Of a stretch of DNA of 64,000 nucleotides, positions 28,724 to 38,332 are shown piece by piece. The position numbers and the translations under genes were made by a program. The notes beneath the pieces are model-generated. The model saw only the letters and a program-made list of their open reading frames with translations. It was not told where the DNA came from and searched no databases. The number at the start of each line of letters is the position of its first letter. Position 1 is the first letter of the stretch. This DNA comes from Nocardiopsis sp. JB363 (GTDB lineage Bacteria > Actinomycetota > Actinomycetes > Streptosporangiales > Streptosporangiaceae), in contig NZ_FRFF01000200.1 of NCBI RefSeq assembly GCF_900143625.1, positions 1-64,000 of the forward strand. Reading direction: 5' to 3'.

Positions 28724-29418
28724 CCGAGAAAGCCGCGCACCCGTTCCTCGACCACCTCTCGTTCCCGCTGGTCGAGGTGGATGCCGAAGACCTCGTGCAG
28801 CACCTTCCCCACCTCCTCCACCCGCAACTCGCGCACCTCCCGTTCCGGCCCGGCGCCGCCCGGGTCCTTCCGGTCCAGCCGCAGGTCCCAACCGTCCTGG
28901 GAGGTCTGGTGTCCGTCCACGAAGGGGAAGGGCTCCAACGGGCCGCCCCCACCGAAACCGACGTCCACCAGCCACGACGCACCCTCCAGGTCCACCCGCG
29001 ACAGGGCGTGCGTGGAAGGACGGGGGCGCCCGTCTCCGCCCATCAGCACCCGGGCGCTGAACGCGGTGAGCGTGAACCCGAGCCGGTCCAGGACCGCGGC
29101 CAGCAACAGGTTCTGCTCGTAGCAATAGCCGCCCCGGTGGTGGTGGACCATCTTGTCCGTCAGGGACGGCACGTCCAGCGGGACGGGACGGTCCAGCAGC
29201 AACTGGAGATTCTCGAAGGGGATCGCCGCGAGATGGGCGCGGTGCACCGCGGTGAGGGTGTCCAGGGTCGGCGGCAGATCGGCGGGCAGGCCCACCCTGT
29301 CCAGGTAGGCGTCCAGATCCAGGTCGGCGCCGTGCCAGAAGTCGCGGTCGGTGAACACGGGCCCGGGTGGTGGCGCGGGGTCCCGTGGTCCGAGCGTGGT
29401 CTTCTCGGTGGTCGACAT
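28717..29418 (-). CDS. nat: Arylamine N-acetyltransferase, internally shortened
   Basis: 233 residues. The catalytic triad is complete: Cys99 in RGGYCYEQN, His137 in STHALSRVDL and Asp152 in WLVDVGFGGGG. The N-terminal helical domain is normal, with an approximately 20-residue Pro-rich extension. Family members are about 270-280 residues. Here the part after LRLDRKDP jumps to a C-terminal ELRVEEVGKVLHEVFGIHLD, so roughly 60 residues of the second and third domains are missing without a frameshift. It may still transfer acetyl groups with altered specificity, or be decaying. Confidence 0.85.
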   Translation of the reverse strand: MSTTEKTTLGPRDPAPPPGPVFTDRDFWHGADLDLDAYLDRVGLPADLPPTLDTLTAVHRAHLAAIPFENLQLLLDRPVPLDVPSLTDKMVHHHRGGYCYEQNLLLAAVLDRLGFTLTAFSARVLMGGDGRPRPSTHALSRVDLEGASWLVDVGFGGGGPLEPFPFVDGHQTSQDGWDLRLDRKDPGGAGPEREVRELRVEEVGKVLHEVFGIHLDQREREVVEERVRGFLGM

Positions 29419-29535
29419 GCTCGTGCCAACGGCGCGGGCGGTTCCCCTGTTCCGCGTCGGTGGGGTCTCCCCCCGGCCGCAACCGGCCGGGGGGGGGAGG
29501 AGGTGTCGGATCGCGAAACCCGGAGACGTCCGCGG

Positions 29536-30579
29536 TCAGGTGGCCTGTTCGGGCAGGCGGCCGGACTCGTCGACGGCCGCCCAGTGACAGGCCACCCGAC
29601 GCTCGGCCCCTCCGCTCAGGATCGCGGGGTCCACGCTCGTGCACAGGTCGGCCACCCCGGCCCGTTCTGCCGCACCAGAGGACAGGACCGGGCAGCGCGG
29701 GTGGAAACGGCACCCCGAGGGCACCTGCTTGGGGTCCGGCGGCTCGCCGCTGAGCACCACCGGCCCCTCGTCCACCCCGGAGTCGGGCAACACCGACAAC
29801 AGGGCGCGCGTGTACGGGTGGGCGGGCGAGGCCAGCACCTCCTCCACCGTGCCCAGCTCCACCACCCGACCCAGGTACATCACTGCCACCCGGTCGGCGA
29901 TGTTCCAGGCCAGGCCGAGGTCGTGTGTGGCCACCAGGGCGGACAGCCCCAGTTCGTCGCGCAGTTCCAGCAGCAGGCGCAGGATCTCGCCGCGCACCGA
30001 GGCGTCCAGGGACGCCACCGGCTCGTCGGCCACCAGCACCTCGGGGTCCAGGACCAGGGCCCCGGCGATCACCACGCGCTGGCGCTGCCCTCCCGACAGC
30101 TCGTGCGGGTAGCGGGACAGGAAGCGTTCGGGTGGCCGCAGCCCGGCACGGGACAGCGCCCGTTCCACCCGCTCCAACTCGTCGACGGCGGTGCCCTCGT
30201 GGACGCGCAGCCCCTCGACCACCGACTCGTACACGGTGCGCCGCGGGTTGAGCGAACCCATCGGGTCCTGCTGCACCAACTGCACCCGACGCCGGTAGGC
30301 GCGCAGGTCACGAGACCGATAACGCAGCGGCTCACCCTCGAACAGCACCCGGCCGGCGGTGGGCCGTTCCAGCCCGAGGAGGGTGCGGGCCAGGGTGGTC
30401 TTGCCGCAGCCCGACTCCCCGACCAGGGCCACGATCTCCCCCGGCGCGACCTCCAAGTGGACGCCGTCCACGGCACGGGCGGTGCCACGGCCTCCGCCCG
30501 GAGCGAACCCGGCGGTGAAGGCCACCTCCACGGACTCGGCCCGTAGAACGGGCGGGCGGGGGGCGGTGTCGGCGCTCAA
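29536..30579 (-). CDS. Peptide/nickel-type ABC transporter ATPase (OppF-like)
   Basis: 347 residues from TTG 30577-30579, whose TTGA overlaps the stop of the upstream ATPase gene; GAGGAG sits about 8 nt before it. Walker [10 protein letters not shown], signature LSGGQRQRV, Walker [13 protein letters not shown], and the C-terminal oligopeptide domain [10 protein letters not shown] with its cysteines. Last gene of a five-gene importer operon. The longer frame to 31362 is a shadow of the neighbouring gene. Confidence 0.92.
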   Translation of the reverse strand: MSADTAPRPPVLRAESVEVAFTAGFAPGGGRGTARAVDGVHLEVAPGEIVALVGESGCGKTTLARTLLGLERPTAGRVLFEGEPLRYRSRDLRAYRRRVQLVQQDPMGSLNPRRTVYESVVEGLRVHEGTAVDELERVERALSRAGLRPPERFLSRYPHELSGGQRQRVVIAGALVLDPEVLVADEPVASLDASVRGEILRLLLELRDELGLSALVATHDLGLAWNIADRVAVMYLGRVVELGTVEEVLASPAHPYTRALLSVLPDSGVDEGPVVLSGEPPDPKQVPSGCRFHPRCPVLSSGAAERAGVADLCTSVDPAILSGGAERRVACHWAAVDESGRLPEQAT

Positions 30580-31598
30580 CGGCTCGTCTCCTCTGCGCTG
30601 GTCTCCTTCACGAGCGGCCCCGGGCCCACGTGCACGCACGCCGCGTACCGGTCGGCGTTTCCGTCGGCGCCGGAGTGGACCGGCCACAGGGGCGGATCGA
30701 CGCTGGCGCACACCGACTCGACCACGGCGCACCGAGGTCGGAACACACAACCCGACGGAGGGTCGGCCGGATCCGGCGGATCGCCCGGAAGCCCGCGTGG
30801 AGCCAACCGGGAGGCGGGGTCGCCGATCTTGGGGAAGGCGGCGCTGAGCGCGCTCGCGTACGGGTGGGCGGGCCGGTGCACCACGTCCCGCGCCGGCCCC
30901 TCCTCCACGATCCGACCGGCGTACATGACCGCGAGCCGGTCGCAGGTGGCGGCCAGCACGGACAGGTCGTGGCTGATCATCAGCATGCCGATGCCGGTCT
31001 CCTCGACCAATCCGCGCAGCAGCGCGAGGATCTGCGCCTGGATCATGACGTCCAGGGCGGTGGTGGCCTCGTCGGCGATGATCAGACGCGGTTCGCAGGC
31101 CAGGGCCATCGCGATCATCACCCGCTGGCGTTGTCCCCCGGACAGCTGGTGGGGATAGTCCCGGGTGCGGGAGACGGGCAGGCCCACCTGTTCCAGGAGT
31201 TCGGTGACCCGGGCATCGACCCGGTCCGGCTTCACGGTCCGGTGCAGCAGGAGGGGCTCGGCGATCTGGTCGCCGATCCGCTTGACCGGGTTGAGGGAGT
31301 GCATGGCCCCCTGGAAGACCACCGAGGCGCCGACCCAGCGCACGGCGCGCAGGCGCCCCCACTTCATCTCCAGGACGTTCTCGCCTTCGAGCAGGATGTC
31401 CCCGGTGACGCGGGCGGTGGCCGGCAGCAGGCGCAGCAGCGCCAGGGCCACGGTGGACTTGCCGCTGCCGGACTCCCCCGCCACACCGAGGGTGTCACCG
31501 GGGTCCAGGGACAGGTTCACGCCGCGTACCGCGGGGATCTCGCCCCCGCTGGTCGTGTAGGTGACGCGCAGGTCCCGGACGTCGAGAAGGCCGCTCAT
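30576..31598 (-). CDS. Peptide/nickel-type ABC transporter ATPase (OppD-like)
   Basis: 340 residues from ATG 31596-31598 ([20 protein letters not shown]). Walker [13 protein letters not shown]-like loop [13 protein letters not shown], signature LSGGQRQRV, Walker [14 protein letters not shown]-terminal SGCVFRPRC domain. Energises import together with the OppF-like partner. Its ATG overlaps the stop of the OppC-like gene by 4 nt. Confidence 0.93.
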   Translation of the reverse strand: MSGLLDVRDLRVTYTTSGGEIPAVRGVNLSLDPGDTLGVAGESGSGKSTVALALLRLLPATARVTGDILLEGENVLEMKWGRLRAVRWVGASVVFQGAMHSLNPVKRIGDQIAEPLLLHRTVKPDRVDARVTELLEQVGLPVSRTRDYPHQLSGGQRQRVMIAMALACEPRLIIADEATTALDVMIQAQILALLRGLVEETGIGMLMISHDLSVLAATCDRLAVMYAGRIVEEGPARDVVHRPAHPYASALSAAFPKIGDPASRLAPRGLPGDPPDPADPPSGCVFRPRCAVVESVCASVDPPLWPVHSGADGNADRYAACVHVGPGPLVKETSAEETSR

Positions 31599-32545
31599 CC
31601 GGCTCCTCCCCTCAGTCGTGGATTGATGACGGACTCGACCGCGCGCCCGCACAGGGTGAAGGACAGCGCGACCACGGCGATGGCCAGGCCGGGCGGGACG
31701 ATGTACCACCAGATCCCGGCGCTGATCGCCCCGGAGGTGCGGGCGGCCTGGAGGATGCCGCCCCAGGAGATGGTGGTGGGATCGCCCATGCCCAGGAAGG
31801 CGAGGGTGGACTCGGCGATGATGGAGGTGGCCACCAGCAGGGTGGTCTGGGCGAGCACCACCGGCATGACGTTCGGCAGCACGTGCCAGCCCATGACGTG
31901 GGCGTGACCGCCGCCGAGGGCGCGGGCGCGTTCCACGTAGGGTCGGGCTTCCACCGCCAGGGTCTGGGCGCGCACCAGTCGCGCCGTGGGCGGCCAGACG
32001 GTGAGCCCGATGGCGAGGATGATGGTGCCGGTGCCTCGCGGCAGGACCGCGGCCAGGGCCACCGCCAGGACCAGGGTGGGCAACACCAGGAACCAGTCGG
32101 TGACGCGCATGATCACCGAGGAGACGATGCGTCCGCCCACCCCGCCGGAGGACCCGAAGTGCCCGGCGGTGATGCCGGCCAGGGTGCCCAGGGTGACGGA
32201 GACGAACGTGGCCAGCAGACCGACCGTCAACGAGACGCGCGCGCCCCAGATGATCAGATCCAGGATCGAACGACCGAAGTTGTCGGTGCCCAGCGGGTAT
32301 TCGAAGCCGGGGGGCTGGTAACTGTCGCCCGGTGCGCCGGTGATGGTCAGGTGGGCCTGGTCGACGAACAGCGGCGCGGTCAGGGCGAGCACGCCGATCG
32401 TGAGCAGCGAGGCCAGACCGAACAGGCCGGCGCGGTTGCGCGCGTAGTCGCGGGCGAACCGGCCCAGGGCCTCACGGCGCCGTTTCCGGGCCAGGGCACG
32501 GGGCGAGAGCGCCGTGCCGAGACCGGGTTCGGTGGGGGCGCTCAT
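31595..32545 (-). CDS. ABC transporter permease (OppC/DppC-like)
   Basis: 316 residues from ATG 32543-32545, coupled to the preceding gene by an ATGA overlap. Basic N-terminus (RKRRREALGRFARDYARNRAGL), OppC_N segment, PLGTDNFGRSILDLIIWGARVSL and the EAA-type loop YVERARALGGGHAHVMGWHVLPN. Six membrane helices expected. The C-terminus NPRLRGG is standard. Confidence 0.93.
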   Translation of the reverse strand: MSAPTEPGLGTALSPRALARKRRREALGRFARDYARNRAGLFGLASLLTIGVLALTAPLFVDQAHLTITGAPGDSYQPPGFEYPLGTDNFGRSILDLIIWGARVSLTVGLLATFVSVTLGTLAGITAGHFGSSGGVGGRIVSSVIMRVTDWFLVLPTLVLAVALAAVLPRGTGTIILAIGLTVWPPTARLVRAQTLAVEARPYVERARALGGGHAHVMGWHVLPNVMPVVLAQTTLLVATSIIAESTLAFLGMGDPTTISWGGILQAARTSGAISAGIWWYIVPPGLAIAVVALSFTLCGRAVESVINPRLRGGAG

Positions 32546-33612
32546 GGGCGCACCCGGGGGTCGAGAAGCGGATACACCAGGTCGGCCAGGAGGTTCATGA
32601 GGATCACCGAGGCCGCGAAGACCACGAACAGCCCTTGGACGAGGCCGAGGTCGGGGACTTCCAGGCCGGAGTAGAAGAGTTGGCCCAGGCCGGGCCAGGA
32701 GAAGACCGTCTCGACCAGGATCACCCCGGACACGACCTGTCCGAGGTTGAGGAAGATGAGGGTGACGGTGGGCAGCAGGGCGTTGGGCACGGCGTGCCTG
32801 CGCCTGACGAGGACGTCGCGCAGCCCCTTGGCGCGGGCGGTGGTCAGGTAGTCCGCCCCCTTCTCGTCCATGAGGGAGGAACGCATGATCATCAGGTACT
32901 GGGCGTAGATGACGGCCACCATGGTGGTGACCGGCAGGACCATGTGCTGGACGGTGCTCAGCGCGCGTTCCACCGGCCCGGTCAGGCCCGGGTCGACCAT
33001 GCCGCCGGTCGGGAACAGGCCGGGCATGAAGCCGCGGCCGGAGGCCAGCAGGACGATGAGGAGCAGGCCGAGCCAGAACGTGGGCACCGACCAGAAGAAC
33101 AGCGCGACGGCGGTGTTGACCCGGTCGCCGCGCCCACCGGGATTCCAACCGGCTCGTGCCCCCAGGAACAGGCCGAGCAGGGCGGCGATGATCGTGCCGG
33201 TGCCGGCGAGCAGGAGTGTCGGCCCCAGGCGTTCCAGGATGAGGTCGACGACCGGTTCGCGGTACTGGAAGGACACGCCCAGATCGAGGTGGAGCAGCCC
33301 CTCGGCGTAGTCGAGGAACTGCCGCCACACGGGTTGGTCGAGGCCGAACTGGCGGCGCAGTTCCTCGCGCTGTTCGGCGGTGACCTCGCGTCCCTCCGTC
33401 ATGGCGCGGACGGGATCGCCGGGCAGGATCCGGAAGAGGAAGAACCCGGCGACGATCACGGCGAACAGGGAAACGGCCGCGGTCAGCAGGCGGCCGAACA
33501 CGTAGGCGATGACCCGTTGTGCCCGGCCCCCACCCCCGGGGGCCGCCGGGGCGGGGAGCTCGTCCGTCCCCGCCCCGTCCGGTCCGTCCGCCTCGGTGGG
33601 CGTGGTCGTCAC
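32542..33612 (-). CDS. ABC transporter permease (OppB/DppB-like)
   Basis: 356 residues from GTG 33610-33612, overlapping the binding-protein stop. An approximately 35-residue Pro/Gly-rich cytoplasmic N-terminus is followed by the OppB start VFGRLLTAAVSLFAVIVAGFFLFRILPGDPV, the REQLRRQFGLDQPVWRQFLDY helix and a YLTTARAKGLRDVLVRRRHAVPNALLPT coupling loop. Pairs with the OppC-like permease. Confidence 0.93.
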   Translation of the reverse strand: MTTTPTEADGPDGAGTDELPAPAAPGGGGRAQRVIAYVFGRLLTAAVSLFAVIVAGFFLFRILPGDPVRAMTEGREVTAEQREELRRQFGLDQPVWRQFLDYAEGLLHLDLGVSFQYREPVVDLILERLGPTLLLAGTGTIIAALLGLFLGARAGWNPGGRGDRVNTAVALFFWSVPTFWLGLLLIVLLASGRGFMPGLFPTGGMVDPGLTGPVERALSTVQHMVLPVTTMVAVIYAQYLMIMRSSLMDEKGADYLTTARAKGLRDVLVRRRHAVPNALLPTVTLIFLNLGQVVSGVILVETVFSWPGLGQLFYSGLEVPDLGLVQGLFVVFAASVILMNLLADLVYPLLDPRVRP

Positions 33613-35447
33613 TCGCGGTCCTCCACGGTGGAGCGGTTACGGAAGAACAGGAAGGCGCCACCGGCCAGCAGGACGAGGACCACGGCGCCGATGCCGATGC
33701 CCACCCCGGTGGAGATCCCACCGCTGTTCGCGGCGGAGCCGCCTTCCGCGGGCTGGGCGGACCACCAGGCCCAGTAGCCGTCCTGGCCCCAGATGTTGCC
33801 GCCCTCGGTCGGCTCCAGCTGGATGCTCTCGATCTGGTCGGTCCGGTAGGCCTCCATGATGTTCGGGTAGGCCAGGACGTTGACCACGGCCTCCCGGTAC
33901 AGGATCTCCTGCAACTGGTGGACGATCTCGGCGCGGGCCTCGTGGTCGTACTCGCTCAGCTGCGCCTCGTAGAGCTCGTCGTACTCCTCGTCGCAGAAGT
34001 AGGCGTCGCCCTGCATGGTGCCCGGTTCGGTGGGCAGCCCGTCGCAGGTGTGGATGCTGAACACGTAGTCGGGGTCGGGGTTGACCGTCCACCCGGTGAA
34101 GATGAGGTCGTACTCGGCGTCGTAGAGGGCGTCGCTCAGGATGCCCGGGTCGACGGTCTGGTTGTCGATCTCGATGCCGATGTCGGCGAGGCGCTCGGTG
34201 ATGACCTGTCCGGCCTGGACGTTGTCCGGGCGGTCGGAGTGGACGTGCATGCGCAGTTCGAGGCGGTCGCCGTCGGGCGAGACGCGCACGCCGTCGTCGC
34301 CCCTGTCGTAGCCGGCCTCGTCGAGCATCTCGTTGGCGGCGTCCGGGTCGAAGTCGAGGATGGCCTCCTCGCCCTCGGGCGACCAGTGGAAGTCGGTGTA
34401 GCGCGGCGGGATGTAGCCGCCGGCCGCGACGGCCTGTCCGTTGGCGCCCTGTTGGACGATCTCCTCGTTGTCGATGCCCATGACGATGGCCTGGCGCAGG
34501 GTCAGGTCCTGGAGTGCGGGGTGTCCGTCACCGAACGCCTCGCCGTCCTGGGTCTCGGCGCCCGGGTTGATGGTGAAGGCCTGGAACCGCTTGCCGTCGG
34601 CGATGTTGACGGCGATGTCGTCGGTCGACTCCAGGGAGGTGGCCTGGGCGTCGGTCAGTTCGTAGACGAAGGAGACCTCTCCGCTGCGCAGCGCCTCGAC
34701 GGCGGCGTCCTTCTCGGAGTAGTAGCGGAAGTACAGCTCGTCGAAGCCGGGGGCGCCGCGCCAGTGCTCGGGGTTGGCCTCCAGCCGGATGTGCTCGCCG
34801 CGGGCGTGCTCGGTGAGGACGAAGGGTCCACTGCCGACGGTGGGGAAGTCGTCGCCGGCGTAGTCGGAGAAGTCCTCGCCCTCCTCCTCCACGATCGGTT
34901 CCCAGACGTGCCGGGGCACGATCGGGACGTTGAGCGCGGTCATGGTGGCCTGGGGTTCGCTCAGTTCGATGACGACGGTCTGGTCGTCCTCGGCGGTGAC
35001 CTCCTCGAACCCGGCGACGTAGTTGCCGGAGGCGATGGAGGCGGCGTCGTTCTCCATGATGGTGGTGAACGTCCACACGACGTCGTCGGCGGTGAGCTGC
35101 TCGCCGTCGGTGAAGTAGGCGTCGTCACGGAGGTTGAAGGTCCAGGTCAGACCGTCGTCGGAGGAGTCCCAGCTCTCCGCGAGGGAGGGCGCGGGCTCGT
35201 TGGTCTCCGGGTCGACCGTCACGATGCTGTCGTAGACGTGTCGGAGGATGTTGGTGGTGACGGCCAACTGCGCCGTGAAGGGGTTGAACGAGTCCACCTG
35301 CTGGGCGATGGCCACGGTGAGGGTGTTCGCGTCGGTTTCCTCGGCCGCCGCGGGTACCGCGGACAGGCCCCCGACCAGGATCAGCGCGCCTGTGGAGGCC
35401 ACTGTCCGTCGAAGAAGGGTGCCTGAGGGAGGTCGGTGCTGTGTCAT
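33609..35447 (-). CDS. Peptide/nickel-type ABC substrate-binding protein with C-terminal membrane anchor
   Basis: 612 residues from ATG 35445-35447. Family 5 binding protein: SFNPFTAQLAVTTNILRHVYDSIV, LAESWDSSDDGLTWTFNLRDDAYFTDGEQLTADDVVW. The N-terminus is a Sec signal (about residues 12-36, ending PAAAEE) without a lipobox cysteine. After a Gly/Ser-rich linker the C-terminus has a membrane helix (about 585-603, IGIGAVVLVLLAGGAFLFF) and a basic tail. Most Gram-positive binding proteins are lipid-anchored, so anchoring at the other end is unusual. The ligand is probably a peptide. First gene of the operon. Confidence 0.92.
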   Translation of the reverse strand: MTQHRPPSGTLLRRTVASTGALILVGGLSAVPAAAEETDANTLTVAIAQQVDSFNPFTAQLAVTTNILRHVYDSIVTVDPETNEPAPSLAESWDSSDDGLTWTFNLRDDAYFTDGEQLTADDVVWTFTTIMENDAASIASGNYVAGFEEVTAEDDQTVVIELSEPQATMTALNVPIVPRHVWEPIVEEEGEDFSDYAGDDFPTVGSGPFVLTEHARGEHIRLEANPEHWRGAPGFDELYFRYYSEKDAAVEALRSGEVSFVYELTDAQATSLESTDDIAVNIADGKRFQAFTINPGAETQDGEAFGDGHPALQDLTLRQAIVMGIDNEEIVQQGANGQAVAAGGYIPPRYTDFHWSPEGEEAILDFDPDAANEMLDEAGYDRGDDGVRVSPDGDRLELRMHVHSDRPDNVQAGQVITERLADIGIEIDNQTVDPGILSDALYDAEYDLIFTGWTVNPDPDYVFSIHTCDGLPTEPGTMQGDAYFCDEEYDELYEAQLSEYDHEARAEIVHQLQEILYREAVVNVLAYPNIMEAYRTDQIESIQLEPTEGGNIWGQDGYWAWWSAQPAEGGSAANSGGISTGVGIGIGAVVLVLLAGGAFLFFRNRSTVEDRE

Positions 35448-35498
35448 GACGGCCCCTGTCGGTTCATCGTGGGGTGGTGGCCAGGCCACCTGGGGGTG

Positions 35499-35515
35499 GT
35501 TGGTTGTCTACCAAC
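35499..35515. promoter_or_regulatory. Inverted repeat upstream of the Opp-type operon
   Basis: GTTGGT-N5-ACCAAC, perfect 6-bp arms, about 52 nt upstream of the binding-protein start in the divergent 35448-35694 gap. It could be an operator for the transporter. The rest of the gap shows only the -10-like element of the divergent gene. Confidence 0.35.
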
Positions 35516-35681
35516 AGGTTGTGAGGAGCGTCAATCATCTCCGAGGTGAGGCGGGATATCGCAACACATTCGACTCCTACCCCGGGAATCAGGGACGTTT
35601 CGCGGGGCCCGAGTGACGAAAGTGCCCCCAACGGTCGACCGAAAACCAAACTCCGATTCGCGGCGAATAGTCGACTTCCGC

Positions 35682-35687
35682 TACGGT
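35682..35687 (+). promoter_or_regulatory. -10 element of the YdjM-like gene (leaderless)
   Basis: TACGGT, matching TANNNT, is followed by exactly 7 nt and then ATG 35695. No Shine-Dalgarno sequence. Confidence 0.45.
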
Positions 35688-35694
35688 TCCCGCC

Positions 35695-36408
35695 ATGATG
35701 GGGCACTCTCACGCACTGAGCGGCGTGGTCGGTTGGATGGCGGTCGTTCCGCTCGTCCAAGGCAAGGAATTCCTCGGGCTCAGTTTCGAGCTGGGGCCGG
35801 GCGAGATCGTCGCCGGATCTCTGGTGTGCGCGGGGGCGGCTCTCCTGCCCGACGTGGACCACAAGAGCGCGACGGTGACCAAGACCTACGGAAAGGTCAC
35901 CGAGATCCTCAGTGACATTCTGAACTGGGCCTTCGGCGGTCACCGGATGGGAACACACTCGTTCTTCTTCGCCGCGTTGATGGGTGCCCTGGTCACGTTC
36001 CTGGCCCTGTGGTCGGAGTTGGCCGTTCAGGTGTTCGTGTTCCTGCTCATCGGTATCGCGCTCCAAGGGCTGGGTTTCGGTCTGGACAAGAACCGGGCCG
36101 CTTCGGGGATCATCAACGCCCTGGGCACGGCGGCGATCACCCTGGGCCTGTACGCGGCCGGGCTGAACTACACCTGGCTGGGACTCGCGGTCGCCTTCGG
36201 CGTCATCCTGCACTTCTTCGGCGACATGATCACCAAGATGGGCGTCCCGATCTTCTGGCCGTTCTGGAAGAAGCGCATCGGCCAGGGCCGAGGTTTCGTC
36301 ACCGACGGCCCCGTGGAGAAGAAGGTCGTCACCCCGCTGCTCACCATCGGCGTCATCGTCGGATCGATCTACCTCTTCGACTGGCCGACCCTGCTTCCCC
36401 AGCACTGA
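35695..36408 (+). CDS. YdjM-family membrane-bound metal-dependent hydrolase
   Basis: 237 residues. Family pattern of histidines and aspartates near membrane helices: MGHSHALSG, LLPDVDHKSAT, GGHRMGTHSFFF and HFFGDMITKMGVPIFWPFW. Five or six membrane segments. YdjM/LexA-regulated inner-membrane proteins of this group are of unclear function; metal-dependent hydrolysis is predicted from the family only. A second in-frame ATG follows directly at 35698. Confidence 0.85.
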   Translation: MMGHSHALSGVVGWMAVVPLVQGKEFLGLSFELGPGEIVAGSLVCAGAALLPDVDHKSATVTKTYGKVTEILSDILNWAFGGHRMGTHSFFFAALMGALVTFLALWSELAVQVFVFLLIGIALQGLGFGLDKNRAASGIINALGTAAITLGLYAAGLNYTWLGLAVAFGVILHFFGDMITKMGVPIFWPFWKKRIGQGRGFVTDGPVEKKVVTPLLTIGVIVGSIYLFDWPTLLPQH

Positions 36409-36460
36409 TCCTCTCCTCCCCGCCCACGGCGCGGTCCTGGCCTGGGCAGGGTCGGAGTCC

Positions 36461-36466
36461 TAGGGT
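36461..36466 (+). promoter_or_regulatory. -10 element of the O-methyltransferase gene (leaderless)
   Basis: TAGGGT followed by exactly 7 nt and the GTG start at 36474. No ribosome binding site fits in that space. Confidence 0.5.
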
Positions 36467-36473
36467 TGCGGAC

Positions 36474-37133
36474 GTGACTCGAACCTCAGAAGGCCTCACC
36501 CCGGAACTGCACGCCTACATCGTCGCCCACAGCGAACCGGTCGACCCCGTCCTCGCCGACCTCTCCGAGGAGACCGCTCGGCTCTTCCCCCAACAGCGGG
36601 GCATGCAGATCGGTCCCGAGCAGGGAGCGTTCACCACCCTTCTCACGCAGCTGTCCGGGGCCCGGAACGCGGTGGAGATCGGTACCTTCACCGGGTACTC
36701 CTCCATCTGCTTCGCCCGCGGCCTTCCCGAGGACGGCACCCTCCTGGCGTTGGACATCAGCGAGGAGTGGACGGCGGTGGCCCGCCGCTATTGGGAGCGC
36801 GCCGGGGTCGCCGACAAGATCGAGCTGCGGGTCGGTCCGGCCCTGGAATCACTGCGCGCCCTGCCCGACGACACCCGGTTCGACCTCGCGTTCCTGGACG
36901 CCGACAAGACCGGTTACCTCGACTACTGGGAGGAACTGGTCCCGCGGATCCGTCCCGGTGGGCTGCTTCTGGCCGACAACACCCTCTCCCACGGGCGGGT
37001 GATCGACCCCGAGCAGACCGCGCCCCACGTGCAGGGCATCCGCGACTTCAACGACCGGGTCGTGTCCGACGACCGGGTCTCCCAGGTCCTGCTGCCGATC
37101 GGCGACGGGCTCACCCTGGCCCGAAAGCTGTAG
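36474..37133 (+). CDS. Class I SAM-dependent O-methyltransferase (CCoAOMT-like)
   Basis: 219 residues from GTG 36474. Caffeoyl-CoA-type methyltransferase: QRGMQIGPEQGAFTTLLTQLSGARNAVEIGTFTGYSS, LALDISEEW, and the metal/substrate loop FDLAFLDADKTGYLDYWEEL with LLLADNTLSHGRV. The DxDK and DN residues that hold the divalent metal are present. The acceptor is probably a catechol-like small molecule. The frame is open further upstream but has no start that fits. Confidence 0.9.
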   Translation: MTRTSEGLTPELHAYIVAHSEPVDPVLADLSEETARLFPQQRGMQIGPEQGAFTTLLTQLSGARNAVEIGTFTGYSSICFARGLPEDGTLLALDISEEWTAVARRYWERAGVADKIELRVGPALESLRALPDDTRFDLAFLDADKTGYLDYWEELVPRIRPGGLLLADNTLSHGRVIDPEQTAPHVQGIRDFNDRVVSDDRVSQVLLPIGDGLTLARKL

Positions 37134-37172
37134 GATCCCCGGTTCTCCCGACGGGAACACCCGCGACTTGGG

Positions 37173-37178
37173 TAATGT
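37173..37178 (+). promoter_or_regulatory. -10 element of sbcD (leaderless)
   Basis: TAATGT followed by 8 nt and the ATG at 37187. This favours ATG 37187 over ATG 37175, which would lie inside the promoter element. Confidence 0.45.
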
Positions 37179-37186
37179 CCAGTTCC

Positions 37187-38332
37187 ATGCGCCTGCTGCA
37201 CACATCGGACTGGCACCTGGGTCGCTCCTTCCACCGGGAGAACCTCATCGACGCCCAGGCCGCGTTCCTGGACCACCTCGTCGCCACCATCCACGCCGAA
37301 CGGATCGACGTGGTGGTGGTCGCCGGGGACCTCTACGATCGTGCCCTGCCACCGGTGGACGCCGTGCGCCTGTTCGACCGGGCGCTGGGCCGGATCCGGG
37401 CGACCGGGGCGCGGGCGGTGTTGATCAGCGGTAACCACGACTCCCTGACCCGCATGGCCTTCGCCACCGACCTCATCGACGCCTCCGGGGTCCACCTGCG
37501 CAGCTCCCTGGAAGGGGTGGGCGAGCCGGTGATCATCGACGACGAGCACGGACCGGTCGCCTTCTACGGCATCCCCTACCTGGAACCGGAGATCGCCCGC
37601 CACCACTGGGACCTGACCGAGCGCGGGCACCCCGCGGCGATCGGACACGCCATGGACCTGGTCCGAGCCGACCTGGCCGAGCGACCCGGCACCCGTTCGG
37701 TGGTGCTCTCGCACGCCTTCGTCACCGGCGGCGAGGGCTCGGACAGCGAACGCGACATCTCCGTGGGCGGCGCCTCGTACGTGCCCGCCTCGATCTACGA
37801 CGGCGTCGACTACGTCGCCCTGGGCCACCTGCACGGCCGACAGACCATCGCCCCCACGGTGCGTTACCCGGGCAGCCCGCTGGCCTACTCCTTCTCCGAG
37901 GAGCACCACCGCAAGGGCTGCTGGGTGGTGGAACTGGACGCCGACGGGTTCGCCGGGGCCGAGTTCGTGGACGCCCCGGTGCCCCGTCCCCTGGCCCGGA
38001 TCCGCGGCAGGCTCGACGACCTGCTCACCGGTACCGAGTGGGAGCGCTACACCGGCCACTGGTTGCAGGTCACCCTCACCGACCCGCGCAGGCCGGCCCG
38101 ACCCATGGAACGGCTGCGCGAACGTTTCCCGCACGCCCTGCTGCTGGAGTTCGCCCCCGAGGGCGGTGCCCCCGACCGACGGCCCGTCACCGGCTCGATC
38201 GCCGAACGGCCCGAACGCGACGTGGTCGCCGACTTCGTCGAGTGGGCGCGCGGCGCGCCCGCCACCCCGGACGAGCGCGCGCTCGTGGACCGGGCCGTCG
38301 AAGAGGTCCGGCTCCAGGAAGGGATCCGCTGA
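37187..38332 (+). CDS. sbcD: Exonuclease subunit SbcD (Mre11-like)
   Basis: 381 residues from ATG 37187 (MRLLHTSDWHLGR). All five metallophosphoesterase motifs are visible: DWHLGR, AGDLYDR, SGNHDS, SHAFVTGG and LGHLHG. With SbcC it cuts hairpins and protein-blocked DNA ends. The stop codon shares one base with the sbcC start. C-terminal capping domain present. Confidence 0.95.
   Translation: MRLLHTSDWHLGRSFHRENLIDAQAAFLDHLVATIHAERIDVVVVAGDLYDRALPPVDAVRLFDRALGRIRATGARAVLISGNHDSLTRMAFATDLIDASGVHLRSSLEGVGEPVIIDDEHGPVAFYGIPYLEPEIARHHWDLTERGHPAAIGHAMDLVRADLAERPGTRSVVLSHAFVTGGEGSDSERDISVGGASYVPASIYDGVDYVALGHLHGRQTIAPTVRYPGSPLAYSFSEEHHRKGCWVVELDADGFAGAEFVDAPVPRPLARIRGRLDDLLTGTEWERYTGHWLQVTLTDPRRPARPMERLRERFPHALLLEFAPEGGAPDRRPVTGSIAERPERDVVADFVEWARGAPATPDERALVDRAVEEVRLQEGIR

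Noticed and set aside
28840-28870. Frameshift as the cause of the short N-acetyltransferase
   Set aside because: There is no spare DNA coding the missing residues in any frame; the gap is a true in-frame deletion.
28777-35426. Long plus-strand frames opposite nat and the Opp-type operon (28777-30546, 33519-35426)
   Set aside because: Low-complexity His/Gly/Val/Gln-rich translations typical of antisense frames, with no ribosome sites.
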